Below, piece after piece: positions 27,369 through 37,300 of a stretch of DNA of 55,608 nt; position 1 is the stretch's first letter, and every line of letters begins with the position of its first letter. Source of the stretch: Acetatifactor sp. (GTDB lineage Bacteria; Bacillota; Clostridia; Lachnospirales; Lachnospiraceae). Below the pieces are notes generated by a model, which was given only the letters and a program-made list of their open reading frames with translations, did not search any database and was not told where the DNA came from. The stretch lies in the NCBI GenBank assembly GCA_024695935.1, contig JAILHH010000027.1, positions 1 to 55,608 of the forward strand. The letters are read 5' to 3'. Position numbers and translations under genes: made by a program.

Positions 27369-27833
27369 CTATTCACCTGCCTTTCTCTTGTTCTCCTGTA
27401 AAATCTCATAGATGGGATATTTTACGGGATATTCGTTAGCATCTACAATGATCTGGCAGGCTTTTCTCTCCGCTACATTGATAACGAAGGGGCCCTGAAG
27501 GTTAACTGTCATCTTTGTGATGTCTGAAGGAACTGTTACTGTTACAAGCACCAGCATATTGTCCGCTGTGATATTCCCCACAACCTTTAAGAGTTCATCG
27601 TCCACCTCGGGGCTGTAATCGGGTTTTACCACAAGGGGATCCATCACCGGCATGGCAAAGGCCGGCTCTTCGAGGGACTGTAAAAATCTGATGCCTACGC
27701 CTGTACCCTTTTCTCCATCATGGAGAAGAGTGAAATGTTTGAGATCAGGGAATCCGATGATTCCGTTTTCGAAGTTGATGATCTTGTCGTCGTCAATCTC
27801 GATCTCTCCAAAAATCTTGGTTAAAATTTTCAT
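27369..27833 (-). CDS. fliW: Flagellar assembly factor FliW
   Basis: Protein antagonist of CsrA. In Bacillus, FliW is released when flagellin is exported, binds CsrA and relieves repression of flagellin translation. The 154-residue protein shows the family features NGIIGFPDLKHFTLL near the N terminus and MLVLVTVP and LQGPFVINVAERKACQIIV in the second half. AGGAG lies before the ATG, next to a small GCAC/GTGC hairpin. It lies 56 bp after flgL and is coupled to csrA. Confidence 0.97.
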   Translation of the reverse strand: MKILTKIFGEIEIDDDKIINFENGIIGFPDLKHFTLLHDGEKGTGVGIRFLQSLEEPAFAMPVMDPLVVKPDYSPEVDDELLKVVGNITADNMLVLVTVTVPSDITKMTVNLQGPFVINVAERKACQIIVDANEYPVKYPIYEILQENKRKAGE

Positions 27834-27888
27834 ACGGTACTCCTATCTGCACATCATGTGCGTCTATATATTAAATTTTTATTGCTAA

Positions 27889-29517
27889 CTAAATGTAATT
27901 AAGGAGCGTTGTCTGCATTATCTTGCTGGTAGACATGAGGCTCGCCTCGTAGGTAAGTTCTGCGGAGCTTAACTGGATCGCAACCTCTGTGATATCCACG
28001 TCCTCGTTCTCGCTCTTTAAAGTCTCGAAAGTGGTCTTCTGGCTCTGCATTCTGGTCTGGATAAGTTCCAGTTTTTTGCTTCTTGTACCGCAATTGGTAA
28101 TGCAGAGATTTGCATCATCCAAAAATCCCTGGAACTTTGTGATGGCATTTTCAAACATGCTCTGAACTTTATCCTTTGCAAGCGTATAGGCCTTGCCTGC
28201 AGCGTCAAGCTGTGTCTGAAGGGTTTCCTTGTCCGAACCGGTTGCGCTCTTTAGACTTTCCTCGATATTGCTCTTTATCTTTTCGATATCAGCCAGTGTG
28301 TTCAGTGCATTTTTCAGATCGTCCACGGTTCTGCCGATCTTTGGATCGAAGCATTCGTCCGCCGTGGAGTTTACTCTGATGGTCTGGTTGAATCCCACGT
28401 CATACTCGATGGCCTGCTTTGTGGGATTGACCCCGAGATAGCTGGGGTTATATTCTATGGTATTTCCCTCGGGATCCGTTGACTTACAGTAGAAATAATG
28501 TTCGGGTCTCAAGTCACCTGTCTCGAAATTGCTCTTTCTGTAATTTACCCTGATCTGGCTCTCATCAACCGTGGTGGAAGCTTCATCGCTCGTATTTTTC
28601 AAAAAATCGAATACATTGTCTCCGAGGAGAAGCTCTCCTGTCTCGGGGACAAAGACAACCGCATCCTTATCTGCTGCCACATACGCGTAGGGAGTGTCAT
28701 ACATAACGGAAGGATCGTTTCTGTCGGGGATGTCTGTTGCATAATCATGCATCACGACCGTCCCCCAGTCGGCATTTATATCTCCAAGTTCTTCATATAC
28801 ACAATTTCCATCCCCATCATACACATAATCTCCCCCGGTGTCCTTACCCGGTACTTCTATGGTGGGGATGCTTGTCTCATCCAGGCTTCCGTAGGAAAGC
28901 TGGAATCTGTGAACAACAGCAGAAGTAATAACCTGTTCTTTTAATCCCGTAAGGCCTGAAAAATTACTGCTGTTCCATTTAAGCAAATCGCCGGTATCCA
29001 CGTTAGTAACTTCGCTTATGTCATCGGCGCTCAGCTGCTCTGTAATATCATAGGAAATTCCCGTCTGATTTTCATTAAAGCTAAGTGATGTATCGGTTCT
29101 GTATCCGGTAAAAACATATCTTCCGGCATAATCCGCATCTCCCGTATGGTAAATCTCATCGGAAAGAGCCTGCATCTGTTCTAAGATGATCTGTCTGTCG
29201 GCGGTGGTCAGATCGCCGTTTGAGCCCTTTGTGGCCTGGGTGATCATGTTTGTGACAATATCCGTCAGATTCTTTAATGCATCCTCAGTAACCGAAAGCC
29301 AGCTGTCGGCATCGGGTATATTTTTTGAATAATATTGAGAGATCTCGGTAACGTTGTTTCTGAGTCGGAGCGCACGGATCGCAACTACCGGATCCTCGGA
29401 AGGCCGGCTGATCTTTTTTTGAGTGGACATCTGAGTTGTGAGAGTGTCCTGATAGATCTTGTTTATATTAATATTGGTAATGCTGTTTTCCTGCATTATC
29501 TTGTTTGTTATTCTCAT
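27889..29517 (-). CDS. flgL: Flagellar hook-associated protein 3 (FlgL)
   Basis: Junction protein between hook and filament. The 542-residue protein has the flagellin-like N terminus MRITNKIMQENSITNININK, the conserved SRPSEDPVVAIRALRL and QMQALSDEIYHTGDADYAGRYVFTG, and a flagellin-type C terminus TEVAIQLSSAELTYEASLMS. It is larger than the ~300 residues typical of Bacillus FlgL because of a central domain of about 200 residues. AAGGAGA precedes the ATG. It follows flgK by 50 bp. Confidence 0.94.
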   Translation of the reverse strand: MRITNKIMQENSITNININKIYQDTLTTQMSTQKKISRPSEDPVVAIRALRLRNNVTEISQYYSKNIPDADSWLSVTEDALKNLTDIVTNMITQATKGSNGDLTTADRQIILEQMQALSDEIYHTGDADYAGRYVFTGYRTDTSLSFNENQTGISYDITEQLSADDISEVTNVDTGDLLKWNSSNFSGLTGLKEQVITSAVVHRFQLSYGSLDETSIPTIEVPGKDTGGDYVYDGDGNCVYEELGDINADWGTVVMHDYATDIPDRNDPSVMYDTPYAYVAADKDAVVFVPETGELLLGDNVFDFLKNTSDEASTTVDESQIRVNYRKSNFETGDLRPEHYFYCKSTDPEGNTIEYNPSYLGVNPTKQAIEYDVGFNQTIRVNSTADECFDPKIGRTVDDLKNALNTLADIEKIKSNIEESLKSATGSDKETLQTQLDAAGKAYTLAKDKVQSMFENAITKFQGFLDDANLCITNCGTRSKKLELIQTRMQSQKTTFETLKSENEDVDITEVAIQLSSAELTYEASLMSTSKIMQTTLLNYI

Positions 29518-29567
29518 ACAGTCGTCTCCTTCCTTACTTTATTTTTATCGGACAAAAAACTTATTTA

Positions 29568-31475
29568 CTAAACCCCTGTCTCAAGGATTAATCTGTCATA
29601 TATCTCTGTCAGAGTCTGTATCATCTTGGAAGCCAGGTTGTATGCGTTCTGGAACTTCACCAAATTGACCGCTTCCTCATCCTCATCCACTCCCGAGATG
29701 GACATTCTCTGGGTATTAATAGATCCGGAAATATTTTTGTAGCTTTCATGAAAAGAATTTGCACTTGATGCGTTCAAAGCGATATCTGCCAATACGCACT
29801 GCAAAAATTCCGATGCACTGGCTCCCCTGAATGTCATCTTGTCCTTGTCTGTGGCAAGGTCGTAGAGGTCCTTTAACAGGTCGCTCTGTTCAACTCCGTC
29901 TCCCACATCATATCTGTTTGAAAGAATCGATGAATCGTTTACCATTGCAGTAAGTACGCTTATATTTGCCGATGTGATCCTGTAGTAGCTGTCATCGGTG
30001 CTGGAGTATGTCACGGTCGCGCCGGTTGCACCCAGGTCAGCTCTGTTTGTAAGTTCAAACTGTTCAGTGTCGGTTGCGTGATCTGCGGTGAACATAAGTG
30101 CACCGTGTTTTCCGTTTGAATCATATCCGGAAGTGAGAATATCGTTAAATTTCTCTGTATAAGTTCTCACCCATTCGTTCATCTGGGACATGTAATAAGG
30201 TATTCCCTGATAATTGAAGCTGTATCCGATGGTGGCCTGCTTTCCGACTCTGTCATTTGTCAGATTGGATGTATTCTTTGTGGAATCCGACAGAGTAAAG
30301 GTATAAGTGCAGTCCGTGATATTTCCGTCAGCGTCATAGGTTGTGGCACATTCCCATGAATCATAATAGAATTCCTTGTTTCCAAGATTTATGATACCAC
30401 CCTGATCGGAAAGGTTGTTTTTGTTCATATCTTTCAGATACTCGCTTGTAACCTTTACAGATACGGTGTCATAGTTTTTACCCTCGACCAGCCTGCTGCC
30501 GGTGGAGGTTATGGTTCCGTTGAAAAACTCGCCGTTATTACCGTCTCTCATAAGGATAAGGCCCTGGAGTTCTCCCTCCATTGCGGCGTTTTTCATATTA
30601 AATTTCTGACCGTTATTCCAATATATGTCATAAAGACCGTCGATATCGGTCTGATTTACTTTTTCATAATTTGCTCTTGCTACACACTCCAAAGTTTTAT
30701 ATTCGGTGCCGTCCACCAAAAGCTGACCGCCTGCTATCGTCACAAGGCATCTGGTGGCGCCGGTCTCTCTGTCGGGATTATTCGTATCCGTAACGGCTGT
30801 CTCTGTCACATTTACATCCACTATCTCGGAAAGCTGGTCGAGAAGAAGTGTTCTCTGGTCTCTGAGTTCGTTGGCGGTAATGCCTGTAAGCTCGATGGTG
30901 TTGATCTGCTTATTTAAAGTAGATATCTGTGATGCCAGGGAGTTGATCTCGTCAACTTTTAGTTTTATCTCCTGGTTAACATCACTCTGCAAGAGTTCCA
31001 TATTGCCCGCGAGGCCGTTAAAATACTCTGTCAGGGACTCTCCGAGTCCGATGAACTGAGCTTTTGCCGATGCGGAATTGGGATCCTTTAAAAGCTCCTG
31101 TAATCCGTTGATGATGAAATTGTCAAAGGTGGTCTGGAATCCTGCGTTAGTGCCGTCATCCTCAAAATATGTTTCGATCTGCTTCATATAGTATTGTTTC
31201 ATATTATATTCGCCAAATCTGGACTGGTTGTCCCAATATTTTTCATCATAGAAATTGTCTCTTACTCTTTCTATGGAAAGTGTCTCTACACCGGCGCCTG
31301 CGCATCCGTATGTCTGGAATGTCTGAATGGCGCTTGCGGCTCTCTGATTAACCTGCTGACGGCTGTAGCCTTCAGTCTGGACGTTTGAAATATTATTTGC
31401 TGTCGTATTGACTGCGGCATTGCTTGCAAGCAGTCCCGTGTATGCGATATTTAATCCGAAAAATGTTGAAGACAT
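29568..31475 (-). CDS. flgK: Flagellar hook-associated protein 1 (FlgK), paralogue 2
   Basis: Junction protein on top of the hook. The 635-residue protein begins STFFGLNIAYTGLLASNAAV and carries the rod/hook signature NNISNVQTEGYSRQQV, the conserved ELRDQRTLLLDQLSEIVDV, and the C-terminal EAVNLVKFQNAYNLASKMI. A second flgK lies 20 bp upstream. The two share ends but diverge in the middle and differ in length. Two adjacent flgK genes occur in other Lachnospiraceae, as far as I recall; they may form two junction rings or act with two filaments. Confidence 0.93.
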   Translation of the reverse strand: MSSTFFGLNIAYTGLLASNAAVNTTANNISNVQTEGYSRQQVNQRAASAIQTFQTYGCAGAGVETLSIERVRDNFYDEKYWDNQSRFGEYNMKQYYMKQIETYFEDDGTNAGFQTTFDNFIINGLQELLKDPNSASAKAQFIGLGESLTEYFNGLAGNMELLQSDVNQEIKLKVDEINSLASQISTLNKQINTIELTGITANELRDQRTLLLDQLSEIVDVNVTETAVTDTNNPDRETGATRCLVTIAGGQLLVDGTEYKTLECVARANYEKVNQTDIDGLYDIYWNNGQKFNMKNAAMEGELQGLILMRDGNNGEFFNGTITSTGSRLVEGKNYDTVSVKVTSEYLKDMNKNNLSDQGGIINLGNKEFYYDSWECATTYDADGNITDCTYTFTLSDSTKNTSNLTNDRVGKQATIGYSFNYQGIPYYMSQMNEWVRTYTEKFNDILTSGYDSNGKHGALMFTADHATDTEQFELTNRADLGATGATVTYSSTDDSYYRITSANISVLTAMVNDSSILSNRYDVGDGVEQSDLLKDLYDLATDKDKMTFRGASASEFLQCVLADIALNASSANSFHESYKNISGSINTQRMSISGVDEDEEAVNLVKFQNAYNLASKMIQTLTEIYDRLILETGV

Positions 31476-31494
31476 CGCAGTTCCTCCTTTCCTA

Positions 31495-33219
31495 CTATGC
31501 TCCCAATGTATTCAGGAGATGCTCCATCATCTCATCGATAACATTGATATAACGGCTTGATGCGTTATAAGCATTTTGGAATCTGATCATATTGGAGAGC
31601 TCTTCATCGCTTGAAACTGCCAGAACCTGATCTCTGGCATTTGATGTGGCCTCCACTGTCTGTTCCTGATTATCATATATACTCTTGTAGACCGAACCGG
31701 AATTGGCAACCTGGGCCACAAGATTTGAGTAGTATTCCACGAAGGTTCCTCTGGTCTGAACCTTGGGATTTAAAATGTATTTTTCCTCTTCGAAGGCATG
31801 TTTTAAAGCCTCTGCAGTTTTTATATCGACAGATCCGTCCTCTAACTTAAATGAAAGTTTTGCGGGACTCTGCATTAAAAGCGCATTGATCTGAATATTT
31901 TCGGCGGTGTAAAGAGATTCATTGATTCCAAAATCCTCTTCCTCAAAGACATAATAGTCAACCCCGTCAGCACCTGTCACACACCTGAATTCGTCTGTGG
32001 CTTCCTTTACAAAGAGAAGTAAGGGTCTGCCGTCTTCCTCTCTCATGTATCCGTATCTGTCATAGGCGGTTATATATCTGGCGTTTTCAAGTGTGGTTCC
32101 GTCATTAAGTGTAAGGTCACCCTGCACCACTCCGGCAGCATCCTCGAGAATCTCGTTCACAGCTGTGACCACGTTGTGGATCAGCTGATCAAACTCAGCC
32201 TGGATATTCATAAGAACCGAATCTTCGATCTCTGAATAATTTGAAATATCCGTATAATTTGCTCTGTGATCTCCTCTTGCAAGGACCATAGCTTTAAGTC
32301 TGCCGATGTCTGTGTTTGCCTCAGATGAGATCTCCCTGTCAAGGTTAAATACCTCGGCGCCGTCTATGATGTATTTTTTTTCACCGGTCTCGGTGATAGT
32401 GTATTTTGCGTTCTGCGGCCAGAAAGGTGTGTAAAATCCCGTGGAAGAATCCACATCAAGCGCGATCTGGTAGCAAGTGCTTCCCTTTATAAAATCAACA
32501 CCCTCGATCTGAACCGAAACATTTCCCCATACATCCTCGACATAGCTCATATTGCAAAGTTCTCCGAGTTCATCAAGGATCCGGTTTCTCCTGTCTCGAA
32601 GATCGTTTGCATGTTCTGTCTTTCCGGATTCTATGGTTCTGATCTGGTCATTTAACTCCAGGATCTCTTTTCCGTATTTATTTATCTTGTCAACCTGCTG
32701 TTTGATCTGTGCATTTAAATTGTCCTGATATGAGGAAAGTCCTGCGTAAACAGCTTTTGAACTCTCCAAAAACTCAGATGCTCTCTGAACCAAAAGCGAC
32801 TGTGTTACTGAGTTTGAAGGATCCTTTGCAAGTTCCTGCACAGCGGTCCAGAGGTTTGTAAGATCAGTTTCGAAGGCTTCTCCGTTAAGCTCTCCCAGCT
32901 GATATTCAACCTCTTCCATTACATTATAAGAAACCTCGTAAAACGAACTGCGGCCAAGTTCCTGCCTGTAGGTTTTGTCGAGGAAATAATCTCTTATCTG
33001 TTTTACGTTGGAATAGCTGACGCCCAAACCGTATTGCATGTTCGATACGCCATGGAACTTTGTAGAAATGGTTACATAGGCACGATCCGACTGCTGTATC
33101 TGCTGACGGGTATAGCCTTCGGTATCAATATTTGATAAGTTATGTGCAACTGTATTCAGTGCATTTTGTCCTGTCTGTAATCCGGATGTTCCGATGTATA
33201 AGCTTCCAAGTAATGGCAT
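31495..33219 (-). CDS. flgK: Flagellar hook-associated protein 1 (FlgK), paralogue 1
   Basis: A 574-residue FlgK homologue. It begins MPLLGSLYIGTSGLQTGQNA with the signature NLSNIDTEGYTRQQIQ, includes ANDLRDRRNRILDELGELC and ends with ELSNMIRFQNAYNASSRYINVIDEMMEHLL. The start is the ATG at 33219, with GAGGTG six bases upstream; the frame opens three codons earlier. It lies between flgN and the second flgK in the flgM operon. Confidence 0.93.
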   Translation of the reverse strand: MPLLGSLYIGTSGLQTGQNALNTVAHNLSNIDTEGYTRQQIQQSDRAYVTISTKFHGVSNMQYGLGVSYSNVKQIRDYFLDKTYRQELGRSSFYEVSYNVMEEVEYQLGELNGEAFETDLTNLWTAVQELAKDPSNSVTQSLLVQRASEFLESSKAVYAGLSSYQDNLNAQIKQQVDKINKYGKEILELNDQIRTIESGKTEHANDLRDRRNRILDELGELCNMSYVEDVWGNVSVQIEGVDFIKGSTCYQIALDVDSSTGFYTPFWPQNAKYTITETGEKKYIIDGAEVFNLDREISSEANTDIGRLKAMVLARGDHRANYTDISNYSEIEDSVLMNIQAEFDQLIHNVVTAVNEILEDAAGVVQGDLTLNDGTTLENARYITAYDRYGYMREEDGRPLLLFVKEATDEFRCVTGADGVDYYVFEEEDFGINESLYTAENIQINALLMQSPAKLSFKLEDGSVDIKTAEALKHAFEEEKYILNPKVQTRGTFVEYYSNLVAQVANSGSVYKSIYDNQEQTVEATSNARDQVLAVSSDEELSNMIRFQNAYNASSRYINVIDEMMEHLLNTLGA

Positions 33220-33249
33220 GTCGTTCACCTCAAAATACGGCGACTGCCA

Positions 33250-33768
33250 CTACTGTTTAGCGTCGAAGCCCCCCGTGGAATACCCGTAAGTATCTCCGGA
33301 GCTGTATGCCCCTTTGTTGTAGTTAGCAGTTTCCGGCGCTGCTTTTGTAGCTTGAAGAAGGTTGAGTTCAAACTCAACCATCTCCAGCGAGTTTTTTAAT
33401 AATTCTTCGTTTTGCTTGTTGACGATCTTTAGATCTCCCACAACACTTTTCAGTTTGTCATGAACCTTTGCAAGTTCCTTTGCCTCCTCGGGTCTTGGGG
33501 ACATGAGGCGGATCAGTTCGCTGATCGTCAGCTTATTAACATCCTTGTTAAGTACATTGGCTATATCCTTTGTGATCTCCTCACGCTGTTTATCCAGGTG
33601 GTTGATCCCGGCTACCGCCATCTGCTCATCATCCGTGATTTTTTGCAATGCGTCCAATTCTCGCTGTATGATGGCAGGAGTTTTCCTGCGGGATAATGCA
33701 AGGAGTACCTCATATTCACTGATTTCTTTATTCAGTACATCTATCAGGTTCTCCATTAAACTTGCCAA
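33250..33768 (-). CDS. flgN: FlgN-type export chaperone
   Basis: Chaperone for the hook-associated proteins FlgK and FlgL, both encoded just downstream. The 172-residue protein is helical with a long coiled coil (LMENLIDVLNKEISEYEVLLALSRRKTPAII at the N terminus, split here into shorter motifs such as LIDVLNKEI and LLALSRRKTPAI) and a Gly/Tyr-rich tail. The likely start is TTG at 33768 with GAGGT eight bases upstream; an internal ATG at 33756 is possible. It lies six bases after flgM. Confidence 0.88.
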   Translation of the reverse strand: MASLMENLIDVLNKEISEYEVLLALSRRKTPAIIQRELDALQKITDDEQMAVAGINHLDKQREEITKDIANVLNKDVNKLTISELIRLMSPRPEEAKELAKVHDKLKSVVGDLKIVNKQNEELLKNSLEMVEFELNLLQATKAAPETANYNKGAYSSGDTYGYSTGGFDAKQ

Positions 33769-33774
33769 TTTGCA

Positions 33775-34050
33775 TTACCTCATTTCGTCATACTTTTGGA
33801 GCAGCTTTGCCGCAAAGCTTTCGTTTGATACAGAATAAGTTCCGTTATCGATCTGAGCCTTGATAGGAGCCGTCAGACTTTCTCTGACATCAGGGGCACC
33901 TGCCAATGCTGCCTTGGCTGTCTGAATATCCTTGCCAATACTGCTGATCGATACTCTGTCAGTCGCTTTAACCGCATCAATCTTATTCGCCTTGCTCACA
34001 GCCTGAGACTGATATAACTGCTGCACTTGAGTATAAGCTTCAATACGCAT
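33775..34050 (-). CDS. flgM: Anti-sigma-28 factor FlgM
   Basis: Small inhibitor of the flagellar sigma factor; it is exported once the hook is complete, releasing late promoters. The 91-residue protein has a mostly disordered N-terminal half with VKATDRVSISSIGKDIQ and the conserved C-terminal helices IKAQIDNGTYSVSNESFAAKL. AGGAGG precedes the ATG. It heads the operon flgM-flgN-flgK-flgK-flgL-fliW-csrA and has its own sigma-28-type promoter, giving a feedback loop. Confidence 0.95.
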   Translation of the reverse strand: MRIEAYTQVQQLYQSQAVSKANKIDAVKATDRVSISSIGKDIQTAKAALAGAPDVRESLTAPIKAQIDNGTYSVSNESFAAKLLQKYDEMR

Positions 34051-34112
34051 ATCAGACTCCTCCTTCCTGAAGAAAGCTTTAAAAAGCTTAATCTATTGTT
34101 TCTTACACTATC

Positions 34113-34140
34113 TTTATCGACCTAATTTTACAATTCTTTA
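34113..34140 (-). promoter_or_regulatory. Sigma-28-type promoter of the flgM operon
   Basis: On the minus strand TAAA, 15 nt and GTCGATAA match the SigD consensus best of the four promoters in this window. It gives a leader of about 55 nt before flgM. Confidence 0.8.
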
Positions 34141-34235
34141 GGGCAAAAAACAAATTTCAAAATTATTTTTTCCGTTTCATTATCTGCTGTTTTTATGTCG
34201 ACTGCATGCAGTGATTTGTTTACCTTTGCCATCAT
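34128..34235 (-). CDS. Possible 35-residue small protein upstream of flgM
   Basis: A short frame encodes MMAKVNKSLHAVDIKTADNE and ends KFVFCPKEL. AAAGGA lies six bases before the ATG at 34235. The stop codon lies inside the sigma-28-type promoter of flgM. It lies just after the terminator of the glucanase gene, so it would need its own promoter. I do not recognise the family. It could be chance; conservation in relatives would decide. Confidence 0.35.
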   Translation of the reverse strand: MMAKVNKSLHAVDIKTADNETEKIILKFVFCPKEL

Positions 34236-34264
34236 AAGTTTTCCTTTATTAAAACAAAAAGTGA

Positions 34265-34286
34265 CCGGCAGGTTTTACCCTGCCGG
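34265..34286 (-). terminator. Terminator of the glucanase gene
   Basis: Stem CCGGCAGG/CCTGCCGG with a 6-nt loop, followed on the minus strand by TCACTTTTTG. It lies 53 bp after the stop codon. Confidence 0.8.
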
Positions 34287-34339
34287 CCTTCAAAGACTGT
34301 ATGATTGTCTTTTACTGATATCATTTTATTTAGTATGAA

Positions 34340-37300
34340 CTACCAGTTTACGTTAATTGATCTTGTAGTCATATTGTTGTTTTCATTAACCTCACCGGGA
34401 AGTCTGTTAACATCATCGACCCATGCTGTCACGGTATGGCTGCCGCCCACTGCACTCCATGTGCTTCCCTGGTTTCCGCCGTTTGCCGTAAGAGTTACAT
34501 ATTCTCCGGGGTTAAGTCCCTGATCATATGAATCGCACCATGTGATGACTGCAGTGCCTCCGTCTATCTGGAACTGCACACCGATGGTGGTACCTGCAGG
34601 GATTGCAGTATCACCCGCATTTACAACTCTTGCAGAAAATCTTACCGCATTCTGATTATAGATATTTTCAGGGCTGTAATAAATATCTGTCACATACAGA
34701 TCGTATCCTCCGCTTACCGGAGTATAATCCAGATTTGATCCGTTTCCTGAGTTACCGGTATTGCCGCCGTCACCGCCATTACCTGTGTTTGCGGATGCGC
34801 TTACGGTAAATTGTCCTGTTGTGTAATTATTGTTTTCATTAACTTCTCCGGGGAGTCTGTTGACATCATCAACCCATGCTGTCAGTGTATGACTTCCCTC
34901 TGTTGCATTCCATGTATTGCCCTGGTTTCCGCCGTTTGCAACAAGGGTCACATATGCTCCGGGAGCAAGACCCTGATTATAGGAATCACACCATGTGATA
35001 ACCGAAGTGTTGCCGTCAACCTGGAACTGTACTCCGATGGTCGTACCGGCCGGGATTGCTCTGTCTCCTGCATTTACCACAACAGCCTTGAATGTGACAT
35101 CCTCTCCTGCTGCCACTGACTCAGAAACAGTGCCTACGCTTGTAACGAAGAGATCGTAGCCGCCGCTTACAGGTGTATAGTCAAGGTTCGAGCTGCCCTC
35201 GTTGCCGGTATTACCCTGGTCACCGTTTCCGCCTTCATTTCCTGAGCCACCCTCGTTTCCGGTACCACCCTGGCCGCCTTCATTACCGGTGTTACCCTGA
35301 TTGTTTGAAGGATCCCAGTCTGAGGGCTCCGTGTAGATATTATTCAGATTTGTCAGATTGTCACATCCATCGGGATTTTCAAAGAATACCACACCTCCGT
35401 CGGGAACAGAGATTGAGATCGTCTTTGTATTGTTATTTTCATTTACTTCGCCGGGAAGTCTGTTAACATCGTCAACCCATGCTGTAACAGTGTGATTTCC
35501 GTCGGTTGCCGTCCAGGTATTTCCGTTTGTGCCACCGTTTGCAGTGATATTAACACTGCTTCCGGCTGCAAGGCCGCCGTTGTATGAATCACCCCATGTG
35601 ATGGCTGAAGTGTTACCGTCAACCTGAAACTGCACTCCGATAGTGGTTCCCGCAGGGATGTTTCTGTCTCCGGCATTGGTTACTGTGGCTGTAAATGTCA
35701 GGTTCTCACCTGTTGCTATAGTATCCTTTCCATAGTTTACATCTGTTACGATCAGGTCATATCCGCCGCTTGCAGGTGTATACGAAGATGAGCCGTCACC
35801 GATGGCAACATTTATATTCTTTGATCTGCTGTTGTTGTTTTCGTTTGATTCATCGGGAAGTCTGTCCTGGAAATCAACTTCTGCCAGGATCGTATGGCCA
35901 CCCTTGGCTGCCGTCCATGTAGCCGCCGGAGATATTGCCACTGTGGCGCCTGCATTCAGGCCGTCCTTGAAACTTACATTTGTGTAGCTTCCCTTACCGT
36001 CCACGGTGATCTTAAGACCTATTGTAACTCCTGCAGGGATATTTACATTTGATGTGTTTCTGACAGCAGCGGTAAATGAAACCTTCTCTCCTGCCGTAAG
36101 CAAAGTGCTTCCTGTTTCATCTGCCCAGGCAAGACCAACCACCTGGAGATCATATCCTTCAACTCCGTCAAGGAGATCGATCACTCCACCGCCCTGAGAT
36201 GCGTTATTCGGTGTCGGATATGAAGGAACCACATAATTTGTTCCCTCATCATAAATCGTCACATTGCTCGCATTTATTGATGCCCCTCCGGTGAGGAAAT
36301 AAGGACTGTTTTCTCCTTTGTAAGCCACATTTGCGATCTCCAGACCGTTATAACGCTCTGCTCCGGAGCCGGATCTGATGGCTGCACCGTTGTGGTAAAC
36401 GGATGAATAATTTGCTCTCTGACCGTCAACACCTGCGCCGAAAATTTTTGTGTTGTTGAATACGATGCCCGAACTTGAATTATCGAGTACTCTGATACCC
36501 TCGTGAACCGCATCATATATCTGAGTATTGTTAAAGGTTACATTTGCAACGGACTGTTTGATATCAACCGCGCCAAGTTCCTCATTCCATGAATCCGAGC
36601 TTGTTCCGCAGCGAACCAGAATATTGTTGTCAAATGTGATACCCGTATTGTTTGAAAACTTATATCCGTCAAATGTGGTATTTAAGTGGATTCCTGCGGC
36701 CATAAACATATCTGCCAGATAGTTATTGTAAATATGATGCCCGCTTCCACCGTAAATAGCGATTCCTCCGGCTCTCCAGATGAACTCTATCGTATTGTAG
36801 CAAAATACATTGTTTACTTCGTCCTTTGCATTTCCGTATGTGTTGTTCCACATTGCAAGGCCGTCGTCACCGTTATTTCTGATATTACAATTGTAAACGG
36901 TTGCATTTGATGTGCCCTGACAGAAATTCACACCGTCGGCCAGATTGTTTCTGATACGGCAGTTTACTATCTTTAATCCGTCAGAGTAATCCATCCTTCC
37001 GTTGTAATCTCCGAGCCAGAATCCGCATTCAAAATGCTCCTCCCAAATGTCATGGATAACGGATCCGTCCGTGTAAACGTCCATGAAGCATTTGTAAATA
37101 GCCTGCTGGTTGTAGCGGCTTCTTAAGTTGGAGTTGATGTACATGTTGCAGAATTCGATATTGTTGCAATATCCGTCAAGGCTTCCGCTTGTCTGCCAGC
37201 CACCGCTGATACCGCCGCTGTCCGCATTGGGATTTGTGAACTGGATATTGGTATACCACATACCTGCGCCGGTTATCTTCATATTTGATCCGTACAGACG

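Noticed and set aside
29538-29560. Sigma-28 promoter before flgL
   Set aside because: CCGATAAA is present on the minus strand, but no TAAA or TTAAG lies at the required distance.
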